The notes under the pieces were generated by a model. That model was not told the DNA's origin. It made no database searches and was given only the letters and a program-made list of their open reading frames with translations. A stretch of 58,256 bases of DNA from Bifidobacterium castoris (lineage in GTDB: Bacteria; Actinomycetota; Actinomycetes; Actinomycetales; Bifidobacteriaceae): NCBI RefSeq assembly GCF_003952025.1, contig NZ_QXGI01000012.1:1-58256 (forward strand), written 5' to 3'. Of the stretch, positions 23,679-29,829 are shown piece after piece. Made by a program: the position numbers and the translations under genes. How positions within the stretch are numbered: position 1 is the first letter of the stretch; each line of letters opens with the position of its first letter.

Positions 23679-25082
23679 TCAGGCGGCCCGCTGGAGCCTC
23701 GCAACATGCGCGGCTATCTCAGCCTCGACAGCCTCGTCACGGCCGGAGTTCTCATACCGGTCACGGCGCAGCACCTGAATTTCGTCGCCATGCCGGAACA
23801 CATAGGCCACCTTTTTCTTGCTCACAGTGCCGTCACGGCTTTCCACGACGCGACGGATAGCATGCACGGCACGATACGGCACATCCGGGAACACGTCCCG
23901 CACACGCGCAATCGTCGGGATCACAGCCTCGCTAACAGCAAGCACACGCGCGTCCTCATTAGTTTGCGGCGGCACCTCAGGAATCTCAACCGTATCCGCA
24001 CTGCACTCAGCCGGCAGTTGCGGCGCCGACACCACAGCACGCGGCGCCGGGGTAGGCGCGACGTCGGCAGCGCGCACGCCGCGATACGCGACGCCGCTCG
24101 GCGTCATCCGCCAACCGCGCTCAACATCGGCCGGCGTCGTCATAGGTATCCAAGTGGTACGCATGCACTCAGACGGCTCATACGGCGCGGGGACCGGCGT
24201 GAGAGAAGCGCGCAACTCTGGAAGATGCTCATTCCAGTCTTTTGTGTCCTTGAACCCGCGCGGTGCCGGCAGCCAAGTTTCCTCGCGCTGGCCTTCCCAC
24301 GCACACACCCATATAGCGAGCGGCTCGACGCCGACGTACCACAGACGATGACGGGATCCATTGTCACAGTAGTAGCCGGCAGCAAGCCCAATATGCTCGG
24401 GCGTAACCGGCTCATGCTCAGCTGTCGGCGTCTCAGCTGACACGGCTGAAATTCCAGCCGTATCAACCATCTCCACATCGACGACGCCATCATGCTCAAC
24501 CTCAACCGGCTCAACAATGACGGTTTCAGCCTGGGCAACATCGTCAGTCGTGTCGGCGTCGTCGTCGGCGGCGTCATCCGCCGGCGTCTCAGCGAGCGGC
24601 GTCGGCCGCGTCCAGCGCGTGCTCTGCCAACTCGCCACGCGCTTGCAGTCACGGCACTCTGCCGGATACTCAAAACGCGCCGCCGTATCCAGATCGTTCG
24701 CGCGACGGCACGCCGCCTCACTACGCAACACGGCAGCAAGCGCCGACGCGAGGCCGTCAGCATCCGACGTGCGCGCCTCGATGTCCCGGTTACGCACGAG
24801 CTTGCGATTGCACAGACGCTCACGCGAGCCGGCATGCAACTGCACGTCATCAGAGAGATTGTACTTATTCCACGTCACTACGATTGCTCCGTACCCGTCG
24901 GCGTAGATTGTCGCGACATTCCCCGCCGACAGATCGAGACGGAGCGTCTGGAGTTCCGCGACGCAATCGGGCAGCGCCTCGCGAATGCCCTTCTTCTGCC
25001 CTGACACTGCACGGTTTTCGTCCGCGAGCACATAGGCCTCCAGCTGATTGTTATCGAGATTGTGATAGATACGCATACGCAT
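23679..25082 (-). CDS. Unknown large accessory protein
   Basis: A 467-residue protein, the largest in the block. N-terminal region (MRMRIYHNLDNNQLEAYVL) alpha/beta; a single ECRDCKR motif near residue 142; an Asp/Glu-rich low-complexity linker at about 170-215; a Trp-rich middle (WEGQREETWLPAPRGF); Pro/Ala linker at about 345-365; and a basic C-terminal domain (VSKKKVAYVFRHGDEIQVLRR). The ATG at 25082 follows GGAAATTATC. It shares the MRIY opening with the gene at 25628. No family recognised. Confidence 0.7.
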   Translation of the reverse strand: MRMRIYHNLDNNQLEAYVLADENRAVSGQKKGIREALPDCVAELQTLRLDLSAGNVATIYADGYGAIVVTWNKYNLSDDVQLHAGSRERLCNRKLVRNRDIEARTSDADGLASALAAVLRSEAACRRANDLDTAARFEYPAECRDCKRVASWQSTRWTRPTPLAETPADDAADDDADTTDDVAQAETVIVEPVEVEHDGVVDVEMVDTAGISAVSAETPTAEHEPVTPEHIGLAAGYYCDNGSRHRLWYVGVEPLAIWVCAWEGQREETWLPAPRGFKDTKDWNEHLPELRASLTPVPAPYEPSECMRTTWIPMTTPADVERGWRMTPSGVAYRGVRAADVAPTPAPRAVVSAPQLPAECSADTVEIPEVPPQTNEDARVLAVSEAVIPTIARVRDVFPDVPYRAVHAIRRVVESRDGTVSKKKVAYVFRHGDEIQVLRRDRYENSGRDEAVEAEIAAHVARLQRAA

Positions 25083-25102
25083 GATAATTTCCTTCCGAGT
25101 GG

Positions 25103-25124
25103 CCCGCCGCATCCATGCGGCGGG
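25103..25124 (-). terminator. Perfect hairpin upstream of the 467-residue gene
   Basis: CCCGCCGCAT (25103-25112) and ATGCGGCGGG (25115-25124) form a 10-bp palindrome around CC. It stands 20 bases before the start codon on the leftward strand, so it lies in that gene's leader. Confidence 0.5.
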
Positions 25125-25145
25125 ATGATTGATTAAGTTTGTGGG

Positions 25146-25171
25146 GCTGCCGCGCCGTGGGACGCGGCAGC
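25146..25171 (-). terminator. Hairpin after the membrane-protein gene
   Basis: GCTGCCGCG (25146-25154) pairs with CGCGGCAGC (25163-25171). It begins five bases after the stop of the leftward gene at 25177, the position of an intrinsic terminator, though a U-run is lacking. Confidence 0.5.
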
Positions 25172-25176
25172 GAGTA

Positions 25177-25449
25177 TTAGCGACGGTTGTATTTGAGCCA
25201 GAGCGCCCAATGGATGCGCACGCGGATATTGTGCGCAAGCGGCCACGTGCCGGCGGCAGCAATCGCGATGGCAGCCAGGATCGCCGCGCCATTATCGGAA
25301 TCATCCGCAAGCGGCACAAGAGCAAACCACACGGCGACCGCAGCAGCAGCCCAAGAGCACAGAGCGAGACAGACGGCACGCGCAAGACCCATATACCTCA
25401 TGCGCGCGGTATTGGTAGGACGTTCGGAAATTGTTTCAGTAACTCGCAT
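25177..25449 (-). CDS. Small membrane protein of the accessory block
   Basis: A 90-residue protein with two membrane helices (about 22-47 and 55-73) and a basic C-terminus (RVRIHWALWLKYNRR). AAGGAG lies 8 bases before the ATG at 25449. It follows structured element E1. An inner-membrane exclusion or signalling protein is possible; no family recognised. Confidence 0.7.
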   Translation of the reverse strand: MRVTETISERPTNTARMRYMGLARAVCLALCSWAAAAVAVWFALVPLADDSDNGAAILAAIAIAAAGTWPLAHNIRVRIHWALWLKYNRR

Positions 25450-25461
25450 GATTGCGGCTCC

Positions 25462-25558
25462 TTCCATGTGCCGACCCCCATGTGGTACGATGGAAAGGCC
25501 GGAAATCAGTGATGAGTTTTTTGGCACCATTCCCCTAGAGGTTGCCGCCTCTCGGGGA
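25462..25558. repeat. Structured intergenic element E1
   Basis: Homologous to E2 at 26311-26408. On the leftward strand, a terminal hairpin (25531-25541 with 25548-25558, TCCCC-t-AGAGG type) is followed by a conserved GCCAAAA...GATTTC segment and a CATGGGGG-loop hairpin directly before the ribosome site of the 25449 gene. A further palindrome GACTAG-AAAA-CTAGTC lies at 25568-25583. It could be a leader motif, or on the plus strand a short RNA with TGTGGTACGAT as -10. Confidence 0.5.
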
Positions 25559-25627
25559 AATTACGTTGACTAGAAAACTAGTCGGTAGAAGGCTTTTTGT
25601 CGGCGATTGCCGGTAGATGAGTACACG

Positions 25628-25921
25628 TCAGTCGTCGGCCGGAGCCGGCGGCAGACCAGCACGCGCAAGGTCATCTGCCGAGGCTCCGTACTCAGCAAGG
25701 CGCGACGACAGCTCCTCATCGTATGCGCGCTGCATGCCGATGCCGTAGCCAGGGCAGATACCGACGACAGCGGTACTATCGTCGCGTGAAACAGCGACTG
25801 TGTACACGTCTTTCCCGTAGTGCTCACCATGGCCTACCGTGAAAAAGTAGGCGCCGACGCCGGCGAAATTGAATGCCGACGATTCCATGTCCTGATTAAG
25901 GACCGTCTTATAGATACGCAT
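25628..25921 (-). CDS. Unknown accessory protein
   Basis: A 97-residue protein opening MRIYKTVLNQ, then GVGAYFFTVGHGEHYGKDVYTVAV, a small beta-rich domain. GGGAGAA precedes the ATG. The MRIY start is shared with the 467-residue protein. No family recognised. Confidence 0.65.
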   Translation of the reverse strand: MRIYKTVLNQDMESSAFNFAGVGAYFFTVGHGEHYGKDVYTVAVSRDDSTAVVGICPGYGIGMQRAYDEELSSRLAEYGASADDLARAGLPPAPADD

Positions 25922-25959
25922 GATGGTTCTCCCTTACCTACGAAGTTTTGATCTTGGAA

Positions 25960-25988
25960 AGCGTGCTCGCCTCCATGGCGAGCACGCT
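25960..25988 (-). terminator. Perfect 12-bp terminator hairpin
   Basis: AGCGTGCTCGCC (25960-25971), loop TCCAT, GGCGAGCACGCT (25977-25988). On the leftward strand TTT follows. It ends the transcript of the gene at 26008. Confidence 0.65.
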
Positions 25989-26007
25989 AGAGCAGCCCCG
26001 TGTCGAG

Positions 26008-26301
26008 TCAGGCGGTCAGGTCGCGGCGAGCCATGATGTCGCCGAGGTCGATGCCTGCGGCGATGACATCGAGACCGTCGCGCTCGAGCGGCGTGCGCTC
26101 ATTCCAACCGGGCATGTCCGCCCAATCCCATTCAGTGACCGAACCATCGTCGTGCAGCGAGGCCATGTAGCCGAGCTCAACGAGCTTGGCATCGAACTGA
26201 TCGATGTAGTCGGCGACGATGGCGTCGATGTCGAAATCGTCGGCGAAGTCGCCGGCAAAGTCGCGGACCATGGTTTCGATGCTGGCGTTGAAGTACTGCA
26301 T
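26008..26301 (-). CDS. Unknown very acidic accessory protein
   Basis: A 97-residue protein with many Asp (FAGDFADDFDIDAIVADYIDQ). AAAGGGAG precedes the ATG. A highly acidic small protein could mimic DNA or bind a basic partner. No family recognised. It follows element E2. Confidence 0.65.
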   Translation of the reverse strand: MQYFNASIETMVRDFAGDFADDFDIDAIVADYIDQFDAKLVELGYMASLHDDGSVTEWDWADMPGWNERTPLERDGLDVIAAGIDLGDIMARRDLTA

Positions 26302-26310
26302 TTTAATCTC

Positions 26311-26408
26311 CCTTTGCTTGTATCGGCCCCCATGTGATACAATCAGAGAGCCGAAATCGGTTGATGGTTTTGGCTTCTATCCCCCGGGAAGGTGCAACTT
26401 CCCGGGGG
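26311..26408. repeat. Structured intergenic element E2
   Basis: Three pairings: TTGTATC/GATACAA (26318-26324, 26336-26342) with the CATGGGGG-type loop shared with E1, an AGCC...GGCT stem (26349-26352, 26372-26375) containing CCGAAATCGG, and an 11-bp perfect hairpin (26381-26391, 26398-26408). The order and spacing match E1 while the stem sequences differ, as expected if structure is what is kept. It lies before the gene at 26008-26301. The stretch 26409-26530 holds no gene I can support. Confidence 0.5.
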
Positions 26409-26534
26409 ATTTACATTACGCCCGAAGCTTGGGGTAATGAGCGAAGCATTTATGTGGCGGAAACGCCTGATATGTACAGCGTACCACGTGAGAGCGCGAA
26501 CGCTTGCACACGGCGTGTCGCCTGAGTTTTGAGC

Positions 26535-26562
26535 GGCCACGCCGCCCGAAGGCGGCGCGGCC
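26535..26562 (-). terminator. Hairpin after the 53-residue gene
   Basis: GGCCaCGCCGCC (26535-26546), loop CGAA, GGCGGCGcGGCC (26551-26562), one mismatch. On the leftward strand GCTCAAAACTC follows, with no U-run. It lies six bases past the stop at 26569. Confidence 0.55.
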
Positions 26563-26568
26563 TGACAC

Positions 26569-26730
26569 TTAGAGCATCACATTCAGCAGCGCGACGACCT
26601 TGCGCGCTGTGCTGACCTCGACGGCCACGCCGTCGATTGTCACCACGACCACATCACGCTCGACATGCTCGATATCGAGCGCGTGGCCGTTCACTTGCAG
26701 ATGCCCCGAAATGGTGCTACCCTTGGTCAT
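26569..26730 (-). CDS. 53-residue accessory protein
   Basis: A short protein whose second half (HVERDVVVVTIDGVAVEVSTA) looks like a beta hairpin. Starting at the ATG at 26730 (MTKGSTISG) after GAAAGGGAC is preferred to an upstream start because the longer frame would cross hairpin E3. No family recognised. Confidence 0.6.
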   Translation of the reverse strand: MTKGSTISGHLQVNGHALDIEHVERDVVVVTIDGVAVEVSTARKVVALLNVML

Positions 26731-26753
26731 ATAGTCCCTTTCAGGCACTAACA

Positions 26754-26812
26754 GCCCGAAAGTAATACCCCGAAGGAGGCAACCTTCGGGGTATTTTTCA
26801 TACCCTTCGGGC
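26754..26812. terminator. Nested double hairpin E3
   Basis: An inner perfect 12-bp stem (26765-26776 with 26783-26794, loop AGGCAA) followed on the plus strand by TTTT is enclosed by an outer 7-bp stem GCCCGAA/TTCGGGC (26754-26760, 26806-26812). It stands in the leader of the leftward 53-residue gene, yet the U-run points rightward, so it may stop antisense transcription. Confidence 0.6.
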
Positions 26813-26871
26813 CGCTCACCATCGCCACACCGTGCCACGTGTGGCTACACCACGCGGGGAGCGTGGCTAGC

Positions 26872-26915
26872 GCGCCAGTCCGGTTATGATCCGGTAGGGC
26901 TAAACCCGCTGGCGC
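26872..26915 (-). terminator. Branched hairpin after the XRE gene
   Basis: GCGCCAG (26872-26878) pairs with CTGGCGC (26909-26915) and encloses a CCGG/CCGG pair. It begins twelve bases beyond the stop of the leftward regulator gene and probably limits read-through into the rest of the block. Confidence 0.5.
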
Positions 26916-26926
26916 ATGGACGACTG

Positions 26927-27121
26927 CTAATCGTCCAACAGTTTGCGCAAGTCCTTGACTTTGAGAGCGTCCGCGAGTTTGAGCGCCTTGCCAAGCGTCA
27001 TGTTGGTGATTGGCCTATCGCCGCGCTCGTAATCCGCGTAATTGCCCTGAGACATGCCCGCTTGCGAGGCGAGCTCTGTCTGAGTTAAGTGCCTTGCTGT
27101 ACGTAGCTCACGTAATCCCAT
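26927..27121 (-). CDS. Small XRE-family regulator of the accessory block
   Basis: A 64-residue, HTH-only Cro/CI protein: LRELRTARHLTQTELASQAGMSQGNYADYERGD is a textbook HTH_3, then ITNMTLGKALKLADAL. AAAGGAAC precedes the ATG. It is the first protein gene after the leftward promoter at 27443-27472 and probably binds the CCGAATAATCGG palindrome there. It is distinct from the repressor at 3833. Confidence 0.85.
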   Translation of the reverse strand: MGLRELRTARHLTQTELASQAGMSQGNYADYERGDRPITNMTLGKALKLADALKVKDLRKLLDD

Positions 27122-27376
27122 CTCGGTTCCTTTCGGTCGTTTCTATGGTATATCGCGTGGCTGCGGTGATGTTCGCGTTGTTCGCTACGGTATCGCGTCC
27201 GTCTGCGCTAGGGCTGGACTTACAGCCGTTCGCGTTGTCTTCAGTTATCCGCTTTACGCCGGGGTCCGATTGTATCCAGTGTCTCTATCGGTAGGTGCCC
27301 ACGAGCGGGATGCTCGCTTTCGCCATGCTCAGAGGTTGGGTTTACGGTTTGACCGGCTGCGCTTCCGGGCCTTGCC

Positions 27377-27412
27377 CTAGCAGCTTGTTGGCGGTGGTCT
27401 TATGGCGTTCAT
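27377..27412 (-). CDS. Candidate leader peptide MNAIRPPPTSC
   Basis: Eleven codons with an excellent ribosome site (GGAAGGAGCACTGAA-ATG) 24 bases into the predicted leftward transcript and 255 bases before the XRE gene. Three consecutive prolines are a known ribosome-stalling sequence relieved by EF-P, and a GGGC/GCCC hairpin can form immediately after the stop. This is the layout of translational attenuators, but no direct evidence of use exists. Confidence 0.4.
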   Translation of the reverse strand: MNAIRPPPTSC

Positions 27413-27442
27413 TTCAGTGCTCCTTCCGTGGTTGGTAGCTCA

Positions 27443-27472
27443 ATCATACATAACCGAATAATCGGATGTCAA
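27443..27472 (-). promoter_or_regulatory. Leftward promoter of the accessory block
   Basis: On the minus strand, -35 TTGACA (27467-27472), 18-bp spacer, -10 TATGAT (27443-27448). The spacer contains the palindrome CCGAATAATCGG (27454-27465), ideally placed for repression. A second perfect palindrome, AACGCTAGCGTT, is at 27495-27506. Transcription would start near 27436. Confidence 0.7.
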
Positions 27473-27564
27473 GTAATGCTGTAAAACCGTTGGAAACGCT
27501 AGCGTTCATCGGCGTGTCGCGTAGTGCGTATCAGGCGTGTATATAGCCGTGTCAGGCGGTAGGT

Positions 27565-27730
27565 GTGACGCGGACGCGTTAGTGTGCACGCGCTGCACGG
27601 CTACAAGCGCGCGTCCGCACGTCACGCGCGTCCGCACGTATGCGCGTGTACGCATGCGCCCACGTCGCGCGCGCACGCGTATGTGCGTCCCGCGTGCGCA
27701 TACTTGCGCGTATCGCGTATATACGTCGTG
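27565..27730. other. Alternating purine-pyrimidine, CpG-rich non-coding stretch
   Basis: About 165 bp dominated by CGCG, ACGT, GTGC and TATATA steps, including two copies of GCGCGTCCGCACGT 17 bp apart (27609, 27626). Open frames here on both strands encode only low-complexity Arg/Ala/Thr strings and are not genes. The composition favours Z-DNA. It lies between the leftward block promoter and the late genes, in a gap of 930 bp (27122-28051) that is otherwise regulatory. Confidence 0.6.
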
Positions 27731-27739
27731 TCGAGCACC

Positions 27740-27766
27740 GGGGCAGGGGAGGGTGCCCCGTATAAT
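27740..27766 (+). promoter_or_regulatory. Possible late promoter with palindrome
   Basis: GGGGCA (27740-27745) and TGCCCC (27754-27759) form an inverted repeat directly followed by TATAAT (27761-27766). There is no -35 box at normal spacing, so it would need an activator bound at the palindrome. The late genes lie downstream on this strand. Confidence 0.35.
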
Positions 27767-27873
27767 ATACAAATGGCCGCTTGTGGTTCTGGTTCTGACT
27801 GTGAATGCGTTCTGAGACTTTTTGGAAAAGCTGTAACACGTTTCTCGAATCCCAATCGGCAGTAGGGCTGAGG

Positions 27874-27929
27874 CTGCAACGCTCGCTGCAACGCCGGCTG
27901 CAACGTTTATTGCAACGCGCGCCGCAACG
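27874..27929 (+). repeat. Five 12-bp iterons upstream of the late genes
   Basis: YYGCAACG units begin at 27874, 27886, 27898, 27910 and 27922, exactly 12 bp apart: CTGCAACG three times, then TTGCAACG and CCGCAACG, with variable 4-bp spacers. A TATGAT at 27940 follows. The conserved core with free spacers marks a protein-binding array, plausibly the site of the late-gene activator. Confidence 0.7.
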
Positions 27930-28051
27930 AAAAGTGTGATATGATGCCTATGGCATTAGCATGACGTTCGATCGAAGCACGTCAATCATTCCCACCACAA
28001 ACACTATCTCGGGTTGGGTTCCTCACTATCTCTTGCGGGGAGGTGGCCGTC

Positions 28052-28315
28052 ATGGGCGTTAACGATTCGGGTCCGACGCTCACGGTCAACTTCACCGACA
28101 AGGACTGTGATAATCCGTTCGGCAGTGTGGAGCTGCTGCTTCCGTTGAAGCGCGTCACTACGAGGTCGGGTGCTGTGTGCGTCATGGTTGATGCCGATGA
28201 AACGAAGCGGCGTCTGCGCGAGGCGGTGATCGCGTTCGCGCAGGCGTTCGATTCGGGTTCGTGTGATGCCCTTGTAGCCCAATTGGTAGAGGCAAACGAC
28301 TCAAAATCGTTGTAG
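28052..28315 (+). CDS. Unknown protein overlapping a tRNA gene
   Basis: An 87-residue protein (MGVNDSGPTLTVNFTDKD...), GGGGAGG nine bases before the ATG. Strand-rich first half, helical second half. Its last 16 codons lie inside the tRNA gene at 28268-28341, so tRNA maturation would cut the mRNA before the stop. No family recognised; first gene of the late strand. Confidence 0.55.
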   Translation: MGVNDSGPTLTVNFTDKDCDNPFGSVELLLPLKRVTTRSGAVCVMVDADETKRRLREAVIAFAQAFDSGSCDALVAQLVEANDSKSL

Positions 28316-28341
28316 TGCGGGTTCGAGTCCCGCTGGGGGCA
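28268..28341 (+). tRNA. tRNA with CAA anticodon, short variable loop
   Basis: A full cloverleaf: acceptor 28268-28274/28334-28340 (three G-U pairs), D arm with GG in the loop, anticodon stem AACGA/TCGTT around CTCAAAA, 5-nt variable loop, and T arm GCGGG-TTCGAGT-CCCGC. The anticodon CAA reads UUG (Leu), yet bacterial tRNA-Leu normally has a long variable arm. It may be an atypical phage tRNA-Leu or be charged by another synthetase. CCA is not encoded. Confidence 0.85.
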
Positions 28342-28452
28342 CTGGCCCGACTGTTGAGAAGTTCTCCATAGTTCCCTTCTCTCTTCTCACGGTCGGGTTC
28401 TTATAATCAGGGGTGTTCTGTGTTTTCGGTTCTTCCTGGAACGCCCCGCTTC

Positions 28453-28538
28453 GGAACGGTGGCTGAGTGGTTTAAGGCGCGCGTTTTGAAAACGTGTGAA
28501 CCTCATTGGTTCCGTAGGTTCGAATCCTACTCGTTCCG
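28453..28538 (+). tRNA. tRNA-Ser(UGA)
   Basis: An 86-nt class II tRNA: acceptor GGAACGG with TCGTTCC, D arm, anticodon stem CGCGT/ACGTG with loop TTTGAAA (anticodon TGA), long variable arm with AACC/GGTT pairing, T arm GTAGG-TTCGAAT-CCTAC, discriminator G. It reads UCA/UCN, codons that a high-GC host uses rarely. Confidence 0.93.
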
Positions 28539-28558
28539 CTTGTGCTGTGTTAGGGGTG

Positions 28559-28894
28559 ATGCGCATGCCGTGGTCTTCGTCCGATCGCAAGAAGCGGTTC
28601 AATAAGGGGTGGGCCAAGGTTCGGTTGAAGGTGTTGGAGCGTGACGGGTATCGCTGTCAGTGGCCGGTGACTGATGTGGACGGGTTTCCGGCGGGTATTT
28701 GTGGCCGTCCGGCGAATGAGGTCGATCATATGAATCAGAGCATGGTGCGTGATGATGACCGGTTGAGTCGTTTGTGGTCGTTGTGTCATGAGCATCATAA
28801 TGTGAAGACGCAGGTGGAGAGTACGCGTGGTAAGCGTCGTGCTGCCGAGCGGAGGAGGGATGCGGCATTCTTTGATCATCCCGCGTTCAAGTGA
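28559..28894 (+). CDS. HNH endonuclease next to terminase
   Basis: A 111-residue HNH protein: VLERDGYRCQWPV, then CGRPANEVDHMNQ and LWSLCHEHHNVKT. Such HNH proteins immediately upstream of terminase genes work with the large terminase in cohesive-end packaging in HK97-like phages, so cos packaging is likely. The ATG at 28559 (or 28565) follows AGGGG. The stop overlaps the next GTG start. Confidence 0.88.
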   Translation: MRMPWSSSDRKKRFNKGWAKVRLKVLERDGYRCQWPVTDVDGFPAGICGRPANEVDHMNQSMVRDDDRLSRLWSLCHEHHNVKTQVESTRGKRRAAERRRDAAFFDHPAFK

Positions 28895-29436
28895 CGTGCT
28901 CGGTGGAGGGGTGCGCTCGTGCAGAGTGTGCTCGTGGTTTGTGTCGTCGTCATTATGACATGGTGCGTTATCACGGTCGTATTGTGAGGCCGGTGCAGAA
29001 GAAGAAGCTGTGCTTCATGTGTGGCACGTATTTTAATGTGGGTAGTCAGGCGAAGGATTTCTGTAGTACGGCTTGCCGTATGCGGTATATGCGTTTGAAG
29101 CGTAAAGGCAAGGCGCCTCGTCGTGGGTTGAACAAGGTGATTACTGCTGAGGATGTGTTCAAGCCTGAGCCTGTGGAGCCTGATCCGGTGACGTTGGTGT
29201 TTTCGAATGCGGATGTGTTGGCCGCGTCGGATGGCGTGTGCGTGGAGTGTTACGAGCGGATTGATGCTGGTGGTCCGTGCGCGTCGGGTTGGTTGTTGCC
29301 GTTGGAGGCTGGTGGGAAGCCGGTGTTGGAGAATCGTGTGCCGTTGCATGTTGCGTGCAAGGCTCGTTGGGAAGCGAGGAACGCGAATGGCAGGGCAAGG
29401 AAGGCGCGCATCGCGGGTAAACGGCGAGACGCTTAA
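28891..29436 (+). CDS. Zinc-finger protein between HNH and terminase
   Basis: A 181-residue basic protein. CSVEGCARAECARGLCRRHY and CFMCGTYFNVGSQAKDFCSTAC form two zinc modules, with a possible third around CVECYERI. GTG start overlapping the HNH gene, and a 50-base overlap with the small terminase. Probably a packaging accessory or DNA-binding protein; no named family. Confidence 0.7.
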   Translation: MTCSVEGCARAECARGLCRRHYDMVRYHGRIVRPVQKKKLCFMCGTYFNVGSQAKDFCSTACRMRYMRLKRKGKAPRRGLNKVITAEDVFKPEPVEPDPVTLVFSNADVLAASDGVCVECYERIDAGGPCASGWLLPLEAGGKPVLENRVPLHVACKARWEARNANGRARKARIAGKRRDA

Positions 29437-29812
29437 ATGGGATGGTTTGGTGCGCGGCCCTGAGATGCCGGCGTTGCGTCCTGATGGTAAGGAGTGGTTG
29501 GCGAACTCGATTGAGTATTACGAGGAGTTTCGTCGTAGTCCGCAGGCGTTGAAGATGGGCACTGATTTGGATTGGCAGTCGGTGTTGGATTTGGTGTTTT
29601 TGAAGGATTGTTTCTATCGGCGTCCGGGTGCGCAGATGGCTGCTGAGATTCGTGCGCGTGAGAACGCGTTTGGTATTACGCCGATGGCGCGTCATGCGTT
29701 GAAGTGGGATGCGCCCGATCCGAATCAGATGGCTGCTGGTGGTGGCGCTGTGGTGAATGATGTGAGTGCTGAACGTATGAGTGGGTTGCGTAATTCGATT
29801 CTGGGTGAGTAG
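29387..29812 (+). CDS. terS: Terminase small subunit
   Basis: A 141-residue protein in the expected place directly before the large subunit. A central segment (GPEMPALRPDGKEWLANSIEYYEEFRRSPQA) matches actinophage small-terminase proteins. It recognises the packaging site on the concatemer. The ATG at 29387 lies within the preceding gene. Confidence 0.75.
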   Translation: MAGQGRRASRVNGETLKWDGLVRGPEMPALRPDGKEWLANSIEYYEEFRRSPQALKMGTDLDWQSVLDLVFLKDCFYRRPGAQMAAEIRARENAFGITPMARHALKWDAPDPNQMAAGGGAVVNDVSAERMSGLRNSILGE

Positions 29813-29829
29813 GTGGTTGGGGGTGGTGT

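Noticed and set aside
23086-25988. Hairpins between accessory genes as integron-type recombination sites
   Set aside because: They are tempting beside a tyrosine recombinase, but their sequences differ and they sit where terminators belong. No shared core site such as a common seven-base motif is visible.
27506-27903. Several overlapping open frames on both strands in the CpG-rich stretch
   Set aside because: All encode alternating Arg/Thr/Ala strings because the DNA is alternating and lacks stops; none has a ribosome site.
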